Source: UBA7672 sp963718145 (GTDB lineage: Bacteria; Pseudomonadota; Alphaproteobacteria; Caulobacterales; Hyphomonadaceae). Taken from it: a DNA stretch of 64,000 nt. The notes under the pieces were generated by a model, which was not told the origin of the DNA, ran no database searches, and saw nothing but the letters and a program-made list of their open reading frames with translations. The translations under genes were made by a program, and so were the position numbers. The number at the start of each line of letters is the position of its first letter. Position 1 is the stretch's first letter. The stretch is taken from NCBI GenBank assembly GCA_963718145.1, contig CAVQYJ010000012.1, positions 491,942 to 555,941 on the forward strand, in the 5' to 3' direction. Positions 1-7,080 of this stretch are shown here, piece by piece.

Positions 1-2
1 AC

Positions 3-2666
3 AAGACCGGCCTGAGCTCCACCGCTGACGTGCTGCAACGCCTTCCGGTTTCCTCGGGCGGCCTCAACCAGCGCAACAACAATTCCGGCAACTTCGGCAA
101 CCCGCCCGATGGCGGCGGCGTCGGCGCAGGCGCGGCAGAAATCGACCTGCGCTATCTCGGCTCCCGCCGCGTGCTCGTCCTCGTTGACGGGCTGCGCTGG
201 GTGCAGGGCGCTTCGGCGTCGGGCGTCCCCGGCTCAGTCGACCTCAACACCATTCCGGTCGGAATGATCGACCGTATCGAGGTGCTGCAGGAAGGCGCCT
301 CCCCGATCTACGGCTCCGACGCCATCGCCGGCGTCGTCAACATCATCACCAAGAGGAACCAGCAGGGCATCGAGGCAAGCGCCCAGGTCGGCGGCTATGT
401 CGAGGAAGGTGACGGCCTCACCAAGGAGTACAATCTCAGCTTCGGCATCAACGACAACTCAACGCGCGCCGTGCTGGGCATCAACTATGTCGATCAGGAT
501 GGCGTCCTGGCCGCGGACCGCAACGTTTCGCAATTCCCCACGCCCGGCGCGACCTCGTGCCTGGCCGGCGGATGCTCGTCGGGTACGCCGCTGGGCCGCT
601 TCATCGTCCGCGATCCCAATACGGCCACCAATCTGGATCTGACGCTCAAGGCGGCGCTGACGCCGGGAACGCGCCCGACCTACGTACCCGCCGCCCCGAC
701 AGGGGCCGCGTCCAGCTTCAAGGCGTTCACCACGGCAGACCGCTTCAATTTCCAGCCCTTCAATTTCGTCGTCACCCCGTCCGAGCGCCTCGGCGTCTTC
801 GGCCTCGTGACGCATGAGTTTGCGAACAACCTGCGCTTCATGGGCAAGGGCACGTACGTCAACCGGCGCTCGGCCAACCAGGCGGCGCCTCTGCCGCTGT
901 TCGTCGGACCCGACGCGGGCAACGGCAACCTGCTCGACCAGATCAGCATCGACGCCACCAACCCCTTCAACCCGTTCGGCTTTACCCTCGCACCCGGCAC
1001 GCTGACCTTTGTCGGCCGCCGCCTCATCGAAGCCGGCCCGCGGTTCTATGAACAGAACGTCGATACCTGGAACCTCACCGGCTCGTTGCAGGGCGATTTC
1101 GAAGCCCTGGGCACGGACTGGTACTGGGACGTCAACGCCGTCTGGTCGCGCAACAGCGCCGAACAGCGCTTCACCGGCAACGTCAACGCCCAACGCGTCC
1201 AGCAGGCTCTCGGCCCGGTCGCCCTGTGCACGGCGCCGTGCGTGCCGCTCAACCTCTTCGGCGGCGCCGGCACGATCACGCCGAACCAGCTCGCCTTCAT
1301 CGGCTTCGTCCAGCAGGACACGTCCGAGCAGGAGTTGCGCGACTACAGCGCCAACATCACCGGCGAAGTGTTCCAGCTTCCGGCAGGTCCGCTTGAAATC
1401 GCGCTCGGCATCGAGCGCCGCGAAACGGAAGGCTTTTTCCAGCCCGACGCCATCGTGGCGGCAGGCCTCTCCTCCGACATTCCCGCCCAGCCGGCTCGCG
1501 GCGTGGTCAACGTCGATGAAGCCTATCTCGAAGTGCGTGTCCCGATCCTCAAGGACATGACCCTGGCCCGGGAACTCTCGTTCAGCGTGGCTGGACGCAC
1601 GTTCGACTACTCCACCTTCGGGCGCGACCGCACCATCAAGGCCGGTCTTACCTGGCGGCCAACCGACGATGTGCTCGTCCGCACGAGTTGGGGCGAGGGC
1701 TTCCGCGCCCCCTCGATCGGCGAACTGTTCGGCACCGCCTCGCGCTTCGACCAGGAAGTCGTCGATCCGTGCTCGGACTTCCTCGGCCTCGCCGGCGGAC
1801 CCGTTCGCAGCGCCACCATCCGCGCCAACTGCGTCGCCCGCGGCGTGCCGGTCAACGGATCGTACGTCCAGCTCAACCCGCAGATCTCCGTCATCACCAG
1901 CGGCAACCCTGCCTTGACGCCGGAAACAAGCGAGTCGTGGAATGCCGGCGTCGTGTGGGACCCTGAGTTCCTGCGCGACCAGTACTGGACCCGTGGCATG
2001 ACGTTCGAGGTCAACTATGCCGACATCGAAGTGGACGGCGCGATCCAGGCCCAGAACGGCCAGGCGCTGCTTGACCGCTGCGCGGCGACCCTCGATCTCC
2101 TTGCCTGCAACACCATCACCCGCACCGCGTCGGGCCAGGTGGCCGGCATCGCCAACCCGCTGATCAACATCGGCGGCGTCGCGACCAAGCAGGTCGACTT
2201 CACCGTCACCTATGGCCTGCCGGAAACCTCGATCGGCACGTTCGACCTGCGCCTCAACGCGGCGCACCTCGACGAGTTCACCGAGTTCGTGCCGACCTCG
2301 ACCGGCCTCGCACCTGTCTCGCGCGAAGGCACGGAACGCGGCAGCCCGGACCAGGGCTTCCCGGAATGGAAAGCCTCGCTCGGCCTCGACTGGGCCTTTG
2401 GCGGCTTCGGCGGCTCGCTGCTGACGCGCTACATCTCCGACATCAGCGAGCCCGGCAACACGCTGGACTCGGTCACCTACTTCGACGCCCAGTTCCGCTG
2501 GACGCCGGACTACTTCGGCGAGCGCACCAGCTTCGCCATCGGCGTGCTCAACCTGACCGATGAAGATCCGCCGGCATGCTTCACCTGCGGCCTCAACAAC
2601 TTCGACCCGACGACCTATGATCCCCCGGGCCGCTTCGCCTACATCCGCGTGGCGTACAAGGACTGA
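3..2666 (+). CDS. TonB-dependent receptor, 5'-truncated by window edge
   Basis: Outer-membrane beta-barrel transporter that takes up a large substrate (siderophore, vitamin, oligosaccharide or peptide) using TonB energy. The open frame runs from the first bases of the window, so the signal peptide, the TonB box and the start of the plug lie upstream; the GTG at 30 is internal. The plug is recognisable in the first ~130 visible residues: 'RVLVLVDGLRW', then 'IDRIEVLQEGASPIYGSDAIAGVVNI'-type text, the classic end of a plug. The rest is barrel, with many aromatic strands and a terminal strand ending 'YIRVAYKD'. About 887 residues are visible, which fits the large receptors of Caulobacterales-type bacteria. 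No neighbouring gene indicates the substrate. A hairpin follows the stop codon. Confidence 0.93.
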   Translation, partial: KTGLSSTADVLQRLPVSSGGLNQRNNNSGNFGNPPDGGGVGAGAAEIDLRYLGSRRVLVLVDGLRWVQGASASGVPGSVDLNTIPVGMIDRIEVLQEGASPIYGSDAIAGVVNIITKRNQQGIEASAQVGGYVEEGDGLTKEYNLSFGINDNSTRAVLGINYVDQDGVLAADRNVSQFPTPGATSCLAGGCSSGTPLGRFIVRDPNTATNLDLTLKAALTPGTRPTYVPAAPTGAASSFKAFTTADRFNFQPFNFVVTPSERLGVFGLVTHEFANNLRFMGKGTYVNRRSANQAAPLPLFVGPDAGNGNLLDQISIDATNPFNPFGFTLAPGTLTFVGRRLIEAGPRFYEQNVDTWNLTGSLQGDFEALGTDWYWDVNAVWSRNSAEQRFTGNVNAQRVQQALGPVALCTAPCVPLNLFGGAGTITPNQLAFIGFVQQDTSEQELRDYSANITGEVFQLPAGPLEIALGIERRETEGFFQPDAIVAAGLSSDIPAQPARGVVNVDEAYLEVRVPILKDMTLARELSFSVAGRTFDYSTFGRDRTIKAGLTWRPTDDVLVRTSWGEGFRAPSIGELFGTASRFDQEVVDPCSDFLGLAGGPVRSATIRANCVARGVPVNGSYVQLNPQISVITSGNPALTPETSESWNAGVVWDPEFLRDQYWTRGMTFEVNYADIEVDGAIQAQNGQALLDRCAATLDLLACNTITRTASGQVAGIANPLINIGGVATKQVDFTVTYGLPETSIGTFDLRLNAAHLDEFTEFVPTSTGLAPVSREGTERGSPDQGFPEWKASLGLDWAFGGFGGSLLTRYISDISEPGNTLDSVTYFDAQFRWTPDYFGERTSFAIGVLNLTDEDPPACFTCGLNNFDPTTYDPPGRFAYIRVAYKD

Positions 2667-2690
2667 GGATCGACAAGCGTTGTGTTTCAA

Positions 2691-2720
2691 TCCGGGCTGG
2701 CCCCACAAGGCCGGCCCGGA
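2691..2720 (+). terminator. Hairpin after TonB receptor gene
   Basis: Arms tccgggctggcc (2691-2702) and ggccggcccgga (2709-2720) pair over 12 positions with one mismatch around a 6-base loop. It lies 25 bases past the receptor stop. No clear T run follows, so intrinsic termination is likely but not certain. Confidence 0.5.
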
Positions 2721-2834
2721 ATTGCGTCGGGGTGCGGCCTTCAGCCGAATTCGCAGGCCCCGTGCTGGATGCTGCAAGGGACTTTTTCACAAAGCAGCCC
2801 TACAGTGCGATCCTGAGCCACAAAGGACCGCCCC

Positions 2835-3488
2835 TTGAGCCGCGTCTTCGGCCCGAACGAGCTGCTCGACTGCTATCGCCGGGGCGTCTTCCCCATGGCG
2901 GAGGCGCGCGACGATCCGCGCCTGTTCCTCGTCGACCCGGACCTGCGCGGCGTCCTGCCGCTCGACGGCTTCCACGTCTCCCGCAGCCTGCGCAAGAAGA
3001 TTCTCCGCGAACCCTTCACCATCCGCGTCGACACCGCCTTCAGCCGCGTCGTCGAGCTCTGCGCCGAGGAGGCGCCCGACCGCCCCAACACCTGGATCAA
3101 CAACCCCATCCTCAACCTCTACAGCGCGCTCCACCGCATGGGCCACGCGCACAGCGTCGAGTGCTGGGAGGGAGACGAACTCGTCGGCGGCCTCTACGGC
3201 GTCAGTCTCAAGGCCGCGTTCTTCGGCGAGAGCATGTTCTCCCGCCGCACCGACGCGTCGAAAATCGCGCTCGCCCACCTCGTCGCCCGGCTCCGGCGCG
3301 GCGGCTTCCAGCTGCTGGACACGCAGTTCGTGACCACCCACCTCACCACCTTCGGCGTGGAGGAAGTCAGCCGCGAGGAATTCCACCGCCGGCTCGACCT
3401 GGCGCTCTGGCGCGACGCCGATTTCGGCGACCAGACCTATTGCTGCACCGGCCCCGAGGCGCTGCAGCTGATCACCCAGACATCATAG
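2835..3488 (+). CDS. aat: Leucyl/phenylalanyl-tRNA--protein transferase
   Basis: Cytoplasmic enzyme of the N-end rule pathway. It moves Leu or Phe from aminoacyl-tRNA to N-terminal Arg/Lys of proteins, marking them for ClpS/ClpAP. The 217 residues match the family length and its landmarks: 'YRRGVFPMAE' near residue 14, 'WINNP' near 94, 'GGLYGV' near 121, 'GESMFSRRTDASK' near 133 and 'LDTQFVTTHL' near 158. The start is TTG at 2835, because the family begins just before the conserved 'LLDCYRRGVFP' segment and no ATG fits. The 3' end overlaps the convergent DUF2155 gene by about 50 bases. An aat / DUF2155 / NDUFA12 neighbourhood is common in alphaproteobacteria. Confidence 0.93.
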   Translation: MSRVFGPNELLDCYRRGVFPMAEARDDPRLFLVDPDLRGVLPLDGFHVSRSLRKKILREPFTIRVDTAFSRVVELCAEEAPDRPNTWINNPILNLYSALHRMGHAHSVECWEGDELVGGLYGVSLKAAFFGESMFSRRTDASKIALAHLVARLRRGGFQLLDTQFVTTHLTTFGVEEVSREEFHRRLDLALWRDADFGDQTYCCTGPEALQLITQTS

Positions 3489-3886
3489 GTCGGGTGTTCC
3501 AGCGCCGACAGGCCCGGCGAGGACGCGAACATCCATCCCGAGAACAACAGGCCGTCCGGCCCGATCGGCTTGGGCCCGCGTGGCTCCTTGCCGGGCTTCT
3601 CGGACGCGGTGATGCGGTTGCTTTCCGCCGCCAGCGCGTGGATTTCGAGGAAGGCTGCGGATTCCGGCGTGTCTTCCGGCGGCGCCTGGAAACAGGCCTT
3701 CACCGTCACGCTCAGCCGCCCGAACTTCAGCGTCTCGCCCACCTTCGCCGTGAGGTCCGACGAATTGCCGGTGATCTTGTCGAGCGCGCGCAGCTTCACG
3801 CCGGTGCGCGGCTCCAGCGCCTGTGCGCCGACGGCGGCCAGCGCCATGGCTGCGGTTGCAAGCGTGAAACGGATGAACCGGCTCAT
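3437..3886 (-). CDS. DUF2155 domain-containing periplasmic protein
   Basis: A 149-residue exported protein. A signal peptide (Lys/Arg-poor start, hydrophobic core, 'AVGAQALE' cleavage region near residue 24) precedes a compact domain containing 'VKLRALDKITG', 'GRLSVTVKACF' and 'FSGWMFASSPGLSALEHPTYDVWVI'-like text, all typical of DUF2155. The family is widespread in alphaproteobacteria and usually found beside aat, as here. Its function is unknown. Two Cys (in 'VKACF' and 'VISC') could form a disulfide in the periplasm (inference). It is the last gene of the minus-strand run NDUFA12-MlaD-DUF2155; 45 bases separate it from the MlaD-like gene. Confidence 0.88.
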   Translation of the reverse strand: MSRFIRFTLATAAMALAAVGAQALEPRTGVKLRALDKITGNSSDLTAKVGETLKFGRLSVTVKACFQAPPEDTPESAAFLEIHALAAESNRITASEKPGKEPRGPKPIGPDGLLFSGWMFASSPGLSALEHPTYDVWVISCSASGPVQQ

Positions 3887-3931
3887 CGGGGAGACCCTTT
3901 TTCGCTGCCGCCCCCGGCATCGCCCTCGTCG

Positions 3932-4396
3932 TCAGCTGTTGCTGTTCCCGGCCGCACTGCTGGCGACCTCTGAAAGCACGGTAAGCAGGTCGACTGACCC
4001 GCGTGTGAATTCCACCGTCCCGGTTCCATCCGCCGCCAGGTAGTCCGGCGATCCGCCGACCATGATCCCGATATAGGCCCCGCCCAGCAGCCCGTCGCTC
4101 ACCACCTGCGCGGTCGAGTCATCCGGCACCTGCACGCCGTCGCGCATGCTGAACTTCACTACCGCCTTGTAAGACTTCGGATCGAGATCGATCGCCGTTA
4201 CAGCGCCGACCTTCACGCCCGCCAGCCGCACATCGCTGCCGGTCGAGATGCCGTCGATGCGGTTGAACTTGGCCGACAGCGAATAGCTGTCGCGCGGCGC
4301 CGCCTCGCTGCGCTGCGACAGCGAGAAGAACAGGAACACCGCCGCCACGGCGACGACGGCCAGACCCACCAGCGTCTCGAACAGGCTCTCGCGCAT
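3932..4396 (-). CDS. mlaD: MlaD-like MCE domain protein (lipid ABC transporter component)
   Basis: A 154-residue protein with one N-terminal transmembrane segment (about residues 9-27) and one MCE domain (about 38-118, 'YSLSAKFNRIDGISTGSDVRLAGVKVG' region). In the Mla pathway such proteins form a hexameric ring on the inner membrane that passes phospholipids between membranes, with MlaE/MlaF as ABC partners. None of the partners is encoded here, so they must lie elsewhere if this is a true MlaD. The ATG at 4396 shares one base with the NDUFA12 stop (TGATG), so the two are almost certainly translationally coupled. A longer open frame continues upstream in this frame but only overlaps NDUFA12. 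Confidence 0.87.
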   Translation of the reverse strand: MRESLFETLVGLAVVAVAAVFLFFSLSQRSEAAPRDSYSLSAKFNRIDGISTGSDVRLAGVKVGAVTAIDLDPKSYKAVVKFSMRDGVQVPDDSTAQVVSDGLLGGAYIGIMVGGSPDYLAADGTGTVEFTRGSVDLLTVLSEVASSAAGNSNS

Positions 4397-4782
4397 CAGG
4401 GCTTCCAGGCCTCGTAGTCGCCCGAACTCTTGGCGCGCTCGCCGCCCTCGGCGAGGCTGCCCTTGGGCCGCCACGCATCCGGCGTGCCGGTGAGGTTGGG
4501 CTTGTGAGCCTTCTCCCACGACTTCCTCGGCAGCGGCTCCTTGGTCGGCGGCGTGTCCCAGGTGTGGTGCAGCCAGCCATGCCAGTCCGGCGGCACTTTC
4601 GAAGGCTCGGCATAGCCCTGGTAGATCACATAGCGCCGCTTGCGCCCGTCCCGGTTCGTCTTGCGCTCCTCGTAATACGTGTTGCCCTGGTCGTCCTTGC
4701 CGACGAGCCCCGCCCGCCGGCCGATATCGAACCGCGCGCCGATGGTTGCGCCATTCCACCAGGTGAAGATCGCCTTCAGCAT
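4396..4782 (-). CDS. NADH:ubiquinone oxidoreductase NDUFA12-type subunit
   Basis: A 128-residue homologue of the mitochondrial complex I accessory subunit NDUFA12 (B17.2), found in alphaproteobacteria. The N-terminus 'FTWWNGATIGARFD', the middle 'NTYYEERK' and 'RRYVIYQGYAEPSKVPPDWHGWLHHT'-type segment, and 'WEKAHKPNLTGT' near residue 100 are hallmark positions. It should sit on the matrix-like (cytoplasmic) arm of complex I. The start at 4782 was chosen because homologues begin just before the 'WWNG' motif; the open frame extends far upstream without homology. It is the first gene of a run with mlaD and the DUF2155 gene. Confidence 0.93.
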   Translation of the reverse strand: MLKAIFTWWNGATIGARFDIGRRAGLVGKDDQGNTYYEERKTNRDGRKRRYVIYQGYAEPSKVPPDWHGWLHHTWDTPPTKEPLPRKSWEKAHKPNLTGTPDAWRPKGSLAEGGERAKSSGDYEAWKP

Positions 4783-5049
4783 CACATCTCCGGGGGCCAA
4801 CGCCCCTTTTCCTCGCCGACCAGACCCCGCGATAGCCGGATCGGGCGGCGCGAATATGGCGCCCGCGAACACATGGGTCCAGTTGGAGTTAACGTCCAGT
4901 AGCTGCTGGAGAATCTTGCGTGGGGAGGCTTGAGCAACGGGGGCGATTTCGGATTCGACGCCCGATCTCTTGGTGGCCTTGGTGTTGGAATCCTGGGCGC
5001 TCAGGAAATACCAGGCGCCGGGCCACCAGGACGGACACCACGCATGCCG

Positions 5050-5078
5050 AAAAAATCTGTTGGGGCTACGCCCCAAAC
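5050..5078 (-). terminator. Rho-independent terminator after SUMF1 gene
   Basis: Read on the minus strand, GTTTGGGG-C-GTA-G-CCCCAAC forms a perfect stem with a 3-base loop (5059-5078), followed by AGATTTTTT (T run at 5050-5055). This is a textbook intrinsic terminator, about 60 bases past the SUMF1 stop. Confidence 0.85.
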
Positions 5079-5101
5079 CCTTCAAACAAGAGACAACAAG
5101 A

Positions 5102-5117
5102 GCCCGCATTCGCGGGC
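5102..5117 (-). terminator. Second hairpin just upstream of the terminator
   Basis: gcccgc-attc-gcgggc is a perfect 6-bp stem with a 4-base loop, followed on the minus strand by a T-rich stretch (CTCTTGTTGTCTCTTG). Together with the adjacent hairpin it forms a tandem terminator. Confidence 0.6.
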
Positions 5118-5138
5118 CGTTAAAGTGCGTTCCAAGGT

Positions 5139-6032
5139 CTAAAAACCGGTCCTGGCGAGCCGGAAGCCGAGAACGCTGCTCCGGCCCGATGGTACGATCC
5201 CGCCGCGGCTCGCCGAGCGGAGGCTCTGGGACGAGCTGCCCCAGGAACCACCGCGGATGACGCGATCGGAGCACGAGTTGTCGTAACAATCTTCGACCCA
5301 TTCCCAGACATTGCCATGCATGTCGTGAAGGCCAAATGCGTTGGCAGGATATTGGCCGACTGGCGTCGTCTTGCCGACCGCGGAGTTGTGGTTCGCTTGC
5401 GCCGTGGAGATCGAATTCCCGAACGAGTAGGCCGTCGTCGTTCCTGCCCGGGCCGCGTATTCCCACTCGGCTTCGGAGAGGAGACGATAGGTCTTGCCCG
5501 TCTTGCGCGACAGCCATTTTGCGTAGGCCACAGCCTCGGTCCAGGACACATTGGTCACCGGCCGCGATCCGCCGCCGAACCCGTCCGCAGTGAGCCTCGC
5601 GCACCCGCCGTCAGCGACGCAACGATCCCATTCCGCCCACGTCACTTCGTATTTGCCCGCCGCAAAGGCCGGCACGCTGACGCGCCGTTGAGTCTCATCG
5701 CTGTCACGCCCGGCCTCATTGGCAGGTGATCCCATGGTGAAGGTATCCCCGGGGATCGACACCATCTGCGGGCAGTCCGGACAGTCTCGGAATGTCTCTC
5801 CCGCGCTGAGTGGCTCTGGCTCGCTGGGGCGGGCGCGGGCGCCGCCGCTCTGCCGTCGGCTGCTGCCCCGCCTCGCGCTTAGCCTGCTGTCTCCGCATCG
5901 AACGCAGCGGGTCCGGGCCTCGGCGGCATGCGCCCCCTTCGGGAAATCCCGAGATAGGCATCGAACGGGCTCGGCGCCCCTGGCGACACCCCACGCCGCC
6001 TCGTCCCGCAAGCCAAGAGCGCGCCGCCGCAT
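5139..6032 (-). CDS. SUMF1/formylglycine-generating-enzyme-like domain protein (part of a broken TIR fusion)
   Basis: The C-terminal ~190 residues form a complete sulfatase-modifying-factor (FGE) fold: 'PQMVSIPGDTFTMGS' opening, 'YEVTWAEWDRCV', 'VTNVSWTEAVAYAKWL', 'YRLLSEAEWEYAARAG', 'GLHDMHGNVWEWVEDCY', 'VIRGGSW' and 'LGFRLAR' at the end. The family includes true formylglycine generators but also many lectin-like or regulatory versions, so catalysis is not assured. The N-terminal ~100 residues as read here are mostly out of frame: recognisable pieces such as 'PFDAYLGI', 'FPKGAHAAEAR' and 'LVEDKVKADAAA' sit in three different frames between about 5830 and 6060. The ORF is in register with the upstream TIR ORF and separated from it only by a TGA (6039-6041), so both probably belong to one gene. 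The ATG at 6032 is unlikely to be a real start. Two hairpins terminate it. Confidence 0.75.
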   Translation of the reverse strand: MRRRALGLRDEAAWGVARGAEPVRCLSRDFPKGAHAAEARTRCVRCGDSRLSARRGSSRRQSGGARARPSEPEPLSAGETFRDCPDCPQMVSIPGDTFTMGSPANEAGRDSDETQRRVSVPAFAAGKYEVTWAEWDRCVADGGCARLTADGFGGGSRPVTNVSWTEAVAYAKWLSRKTGKTYRLLSEAEWEYAARAGTTTAYSFGNSISTAQANHNSAVGKTTPVGQYPANAFGLHDMHGNVWEWVEDCYDNSCSDRVIRGGSWGSSSQSLRSASRGGIVPSGRSSVLGFRLARTGF

Positions 6033-6038
6033 CGGCCT

Positions 6039-6884
6039 TCACCTTGTCCTCCACCAGCGAAGCTGGGGGTCAACGCGCAGCGTTGACGGCGGCGGCGCGC
6101 TTGCGCCGCTGACGGAGGGGGCCGCCGCGACAGCGGCGGATGGTTCGGCGGGCGCGGTCCCTGTCGTCGTGGCGCTCGTGCCCGGTGAGGCATCCGCCGC
6201 ATCCGCGGCAGCCCCCCTGCGCACCGCGCCGTCAACACCGCCTTCGGCGTCGGAGGACGTCGTACTCCGCCAGTCGCCCGGATTGGCGAACCAGGCCCAC
6301 GCGCCGCCGCCGCCAAGAGCGAGCACCGAGAGCGCGACAACGGGAGCGATCCAGCCGCCGTTGTTCGCAGGCACAGCCCCGCGCGATGGCGCCGTCACGG
6401 GCTTCGGCTTCGCCCTGGGCGTCGTCGCCGGCAGGCCGCGGATCAGCCGCGCCACATCGGCATCGAATGATTCATGGCCAAGCCGCTCGCCATTGCGCCG
6501 CGACAACGCCCGAAGGTCGTCAGGAAGGGAATCCGCCGACGGGATGCGTGTGTCGTCCAGCATCACCGGCACGACCGGAATGCCCCGCTTCAACGCCGAC
6601 GCCACCTCGATACGGACGAAGTCGCCCGGATCGTCCAGCCTGCGCTTGCCGGTATGGGGGTCGGCGACCGTCAGCCAGTTCGGCCCGATCACCGCCAGCA
6701 TCACGTCGCATTGCGCCACCTGGCCATCGAGATGCTCGACGAAGTCGACGCCCTTCGGGATGTTGTCGATGTCGATGAAGATGTCGCGGCGCGGATCCTT
6801 CACCAGCGGCTTCAGCGCCGCATGCAGGCGCCCGACGGCGTGTCTGCTGTCCTCGCGCCGGTAGCTGATGAAGATTTTCGGCAT
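6039..6884 (-). CDS. TIR domain protein with transmembrane segment (N-terminal part of a TIR-SUMF1 fusion)
   Basis: 281 residues as read. The TIR domain (residues 1-~140) opens 'KIFISYRRED', continues with 'DIFIDIDNIPKGVDF', 'CDVMLAVIGPNWL' and 'DFVRIEVASALKRGIPVVPVML'; the Glu of 'VRIEV' is at the position of the catalytic Glu of bacterial TIR NADases. A transmembrane helix follows near 175-195 ('PVVALSVLALGGGGAWAWF'), then an Ala/Ser/Pro-rich linker. The frame ends at a TGA at 6039-6041, but a 'LVEDKVKADAAA' segment continues in another frame and the SUMF1 domain resumes in the original frame. The intact protein was probably ~580 aa: cytoplasmic TIR, membrane helix, periplasmic SUMF1. The start at 6884 gives the canonical TIR N-terminus. 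Its role (NAD-linked signalling or defence) is inference. Confidence 0.8.
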   Translation of the reverse strand: MPKIFISYRREDSRHAVGRLHAALKPLVKDPRRDIFIDIDNIPKGVDFVEHLDGQVAQCDVMLAVIGPNWLTVADPHTGKRRLDDPGDFVRIEVASALKRGIPVVPVMLDDTRIPSADSLPDDLRALSRRNGERLGHESFDADVARLIRGLPATTPRAKPKPVTAPSRGAVPANNGGWIAPVVALSVLALGGGGAWAWFANPGDWRSTTSSDAEGGVDGAVRRGAAADAADASPGTSATTTGTAPAEPSAAVAAAPSVSGASAPPPSTLRVDPQLRWWRTR

Positions 6885-7080
6885 GGCCGCCCCCGCTCGG
6901 GCCGATGCTAGCGGGCAGGCACAACCCCGGCAATTGGTCAGGCCAGCGAAAAAGGCCCGCAAGTCAGGCCCGTAACCCGCCCTCCGCCCCGCCAAATTCC
7001 TGTGTGCAGACAGGGGCGAAGCACCTCACTATGCCGGCGATTCGGGGGATAAGCGCGTAGAGGCGGCGGCGGAGAGTAAG

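Larger units (their letters stand above)
4783..5138. other. Intergenic region between SUMF1 gene and NDUFA12
   Basis: About 356 bases with no supported gene. The minus-strand frame stays open through it as a GC-rich artefact without family resemblance. The part near 5050-5117 holds two hairpins that terminate the SUMF1 gene. The remaining ~260 bases must contain the promoter of the NDUFA12-mlaD-DUF2155 run; no convincing -35/-10 pair was identified. Confidence 0.6.

Noticed and set aside
459..2777. 772-aa minus-strand open frame opposite the first TonB receptor
   Set aside because: Composition is an Arg/Ala/Gly-rich artefact of high GC; the plus strand encodes a clear receptor.
4396..5604. 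402-aa minus-strand frame that includes NDUFA12
   Set aside because: Only the last 128 residues match NDUFA12; the upstream part crosses the terminator of the SUMF1 gene and overlaps it.
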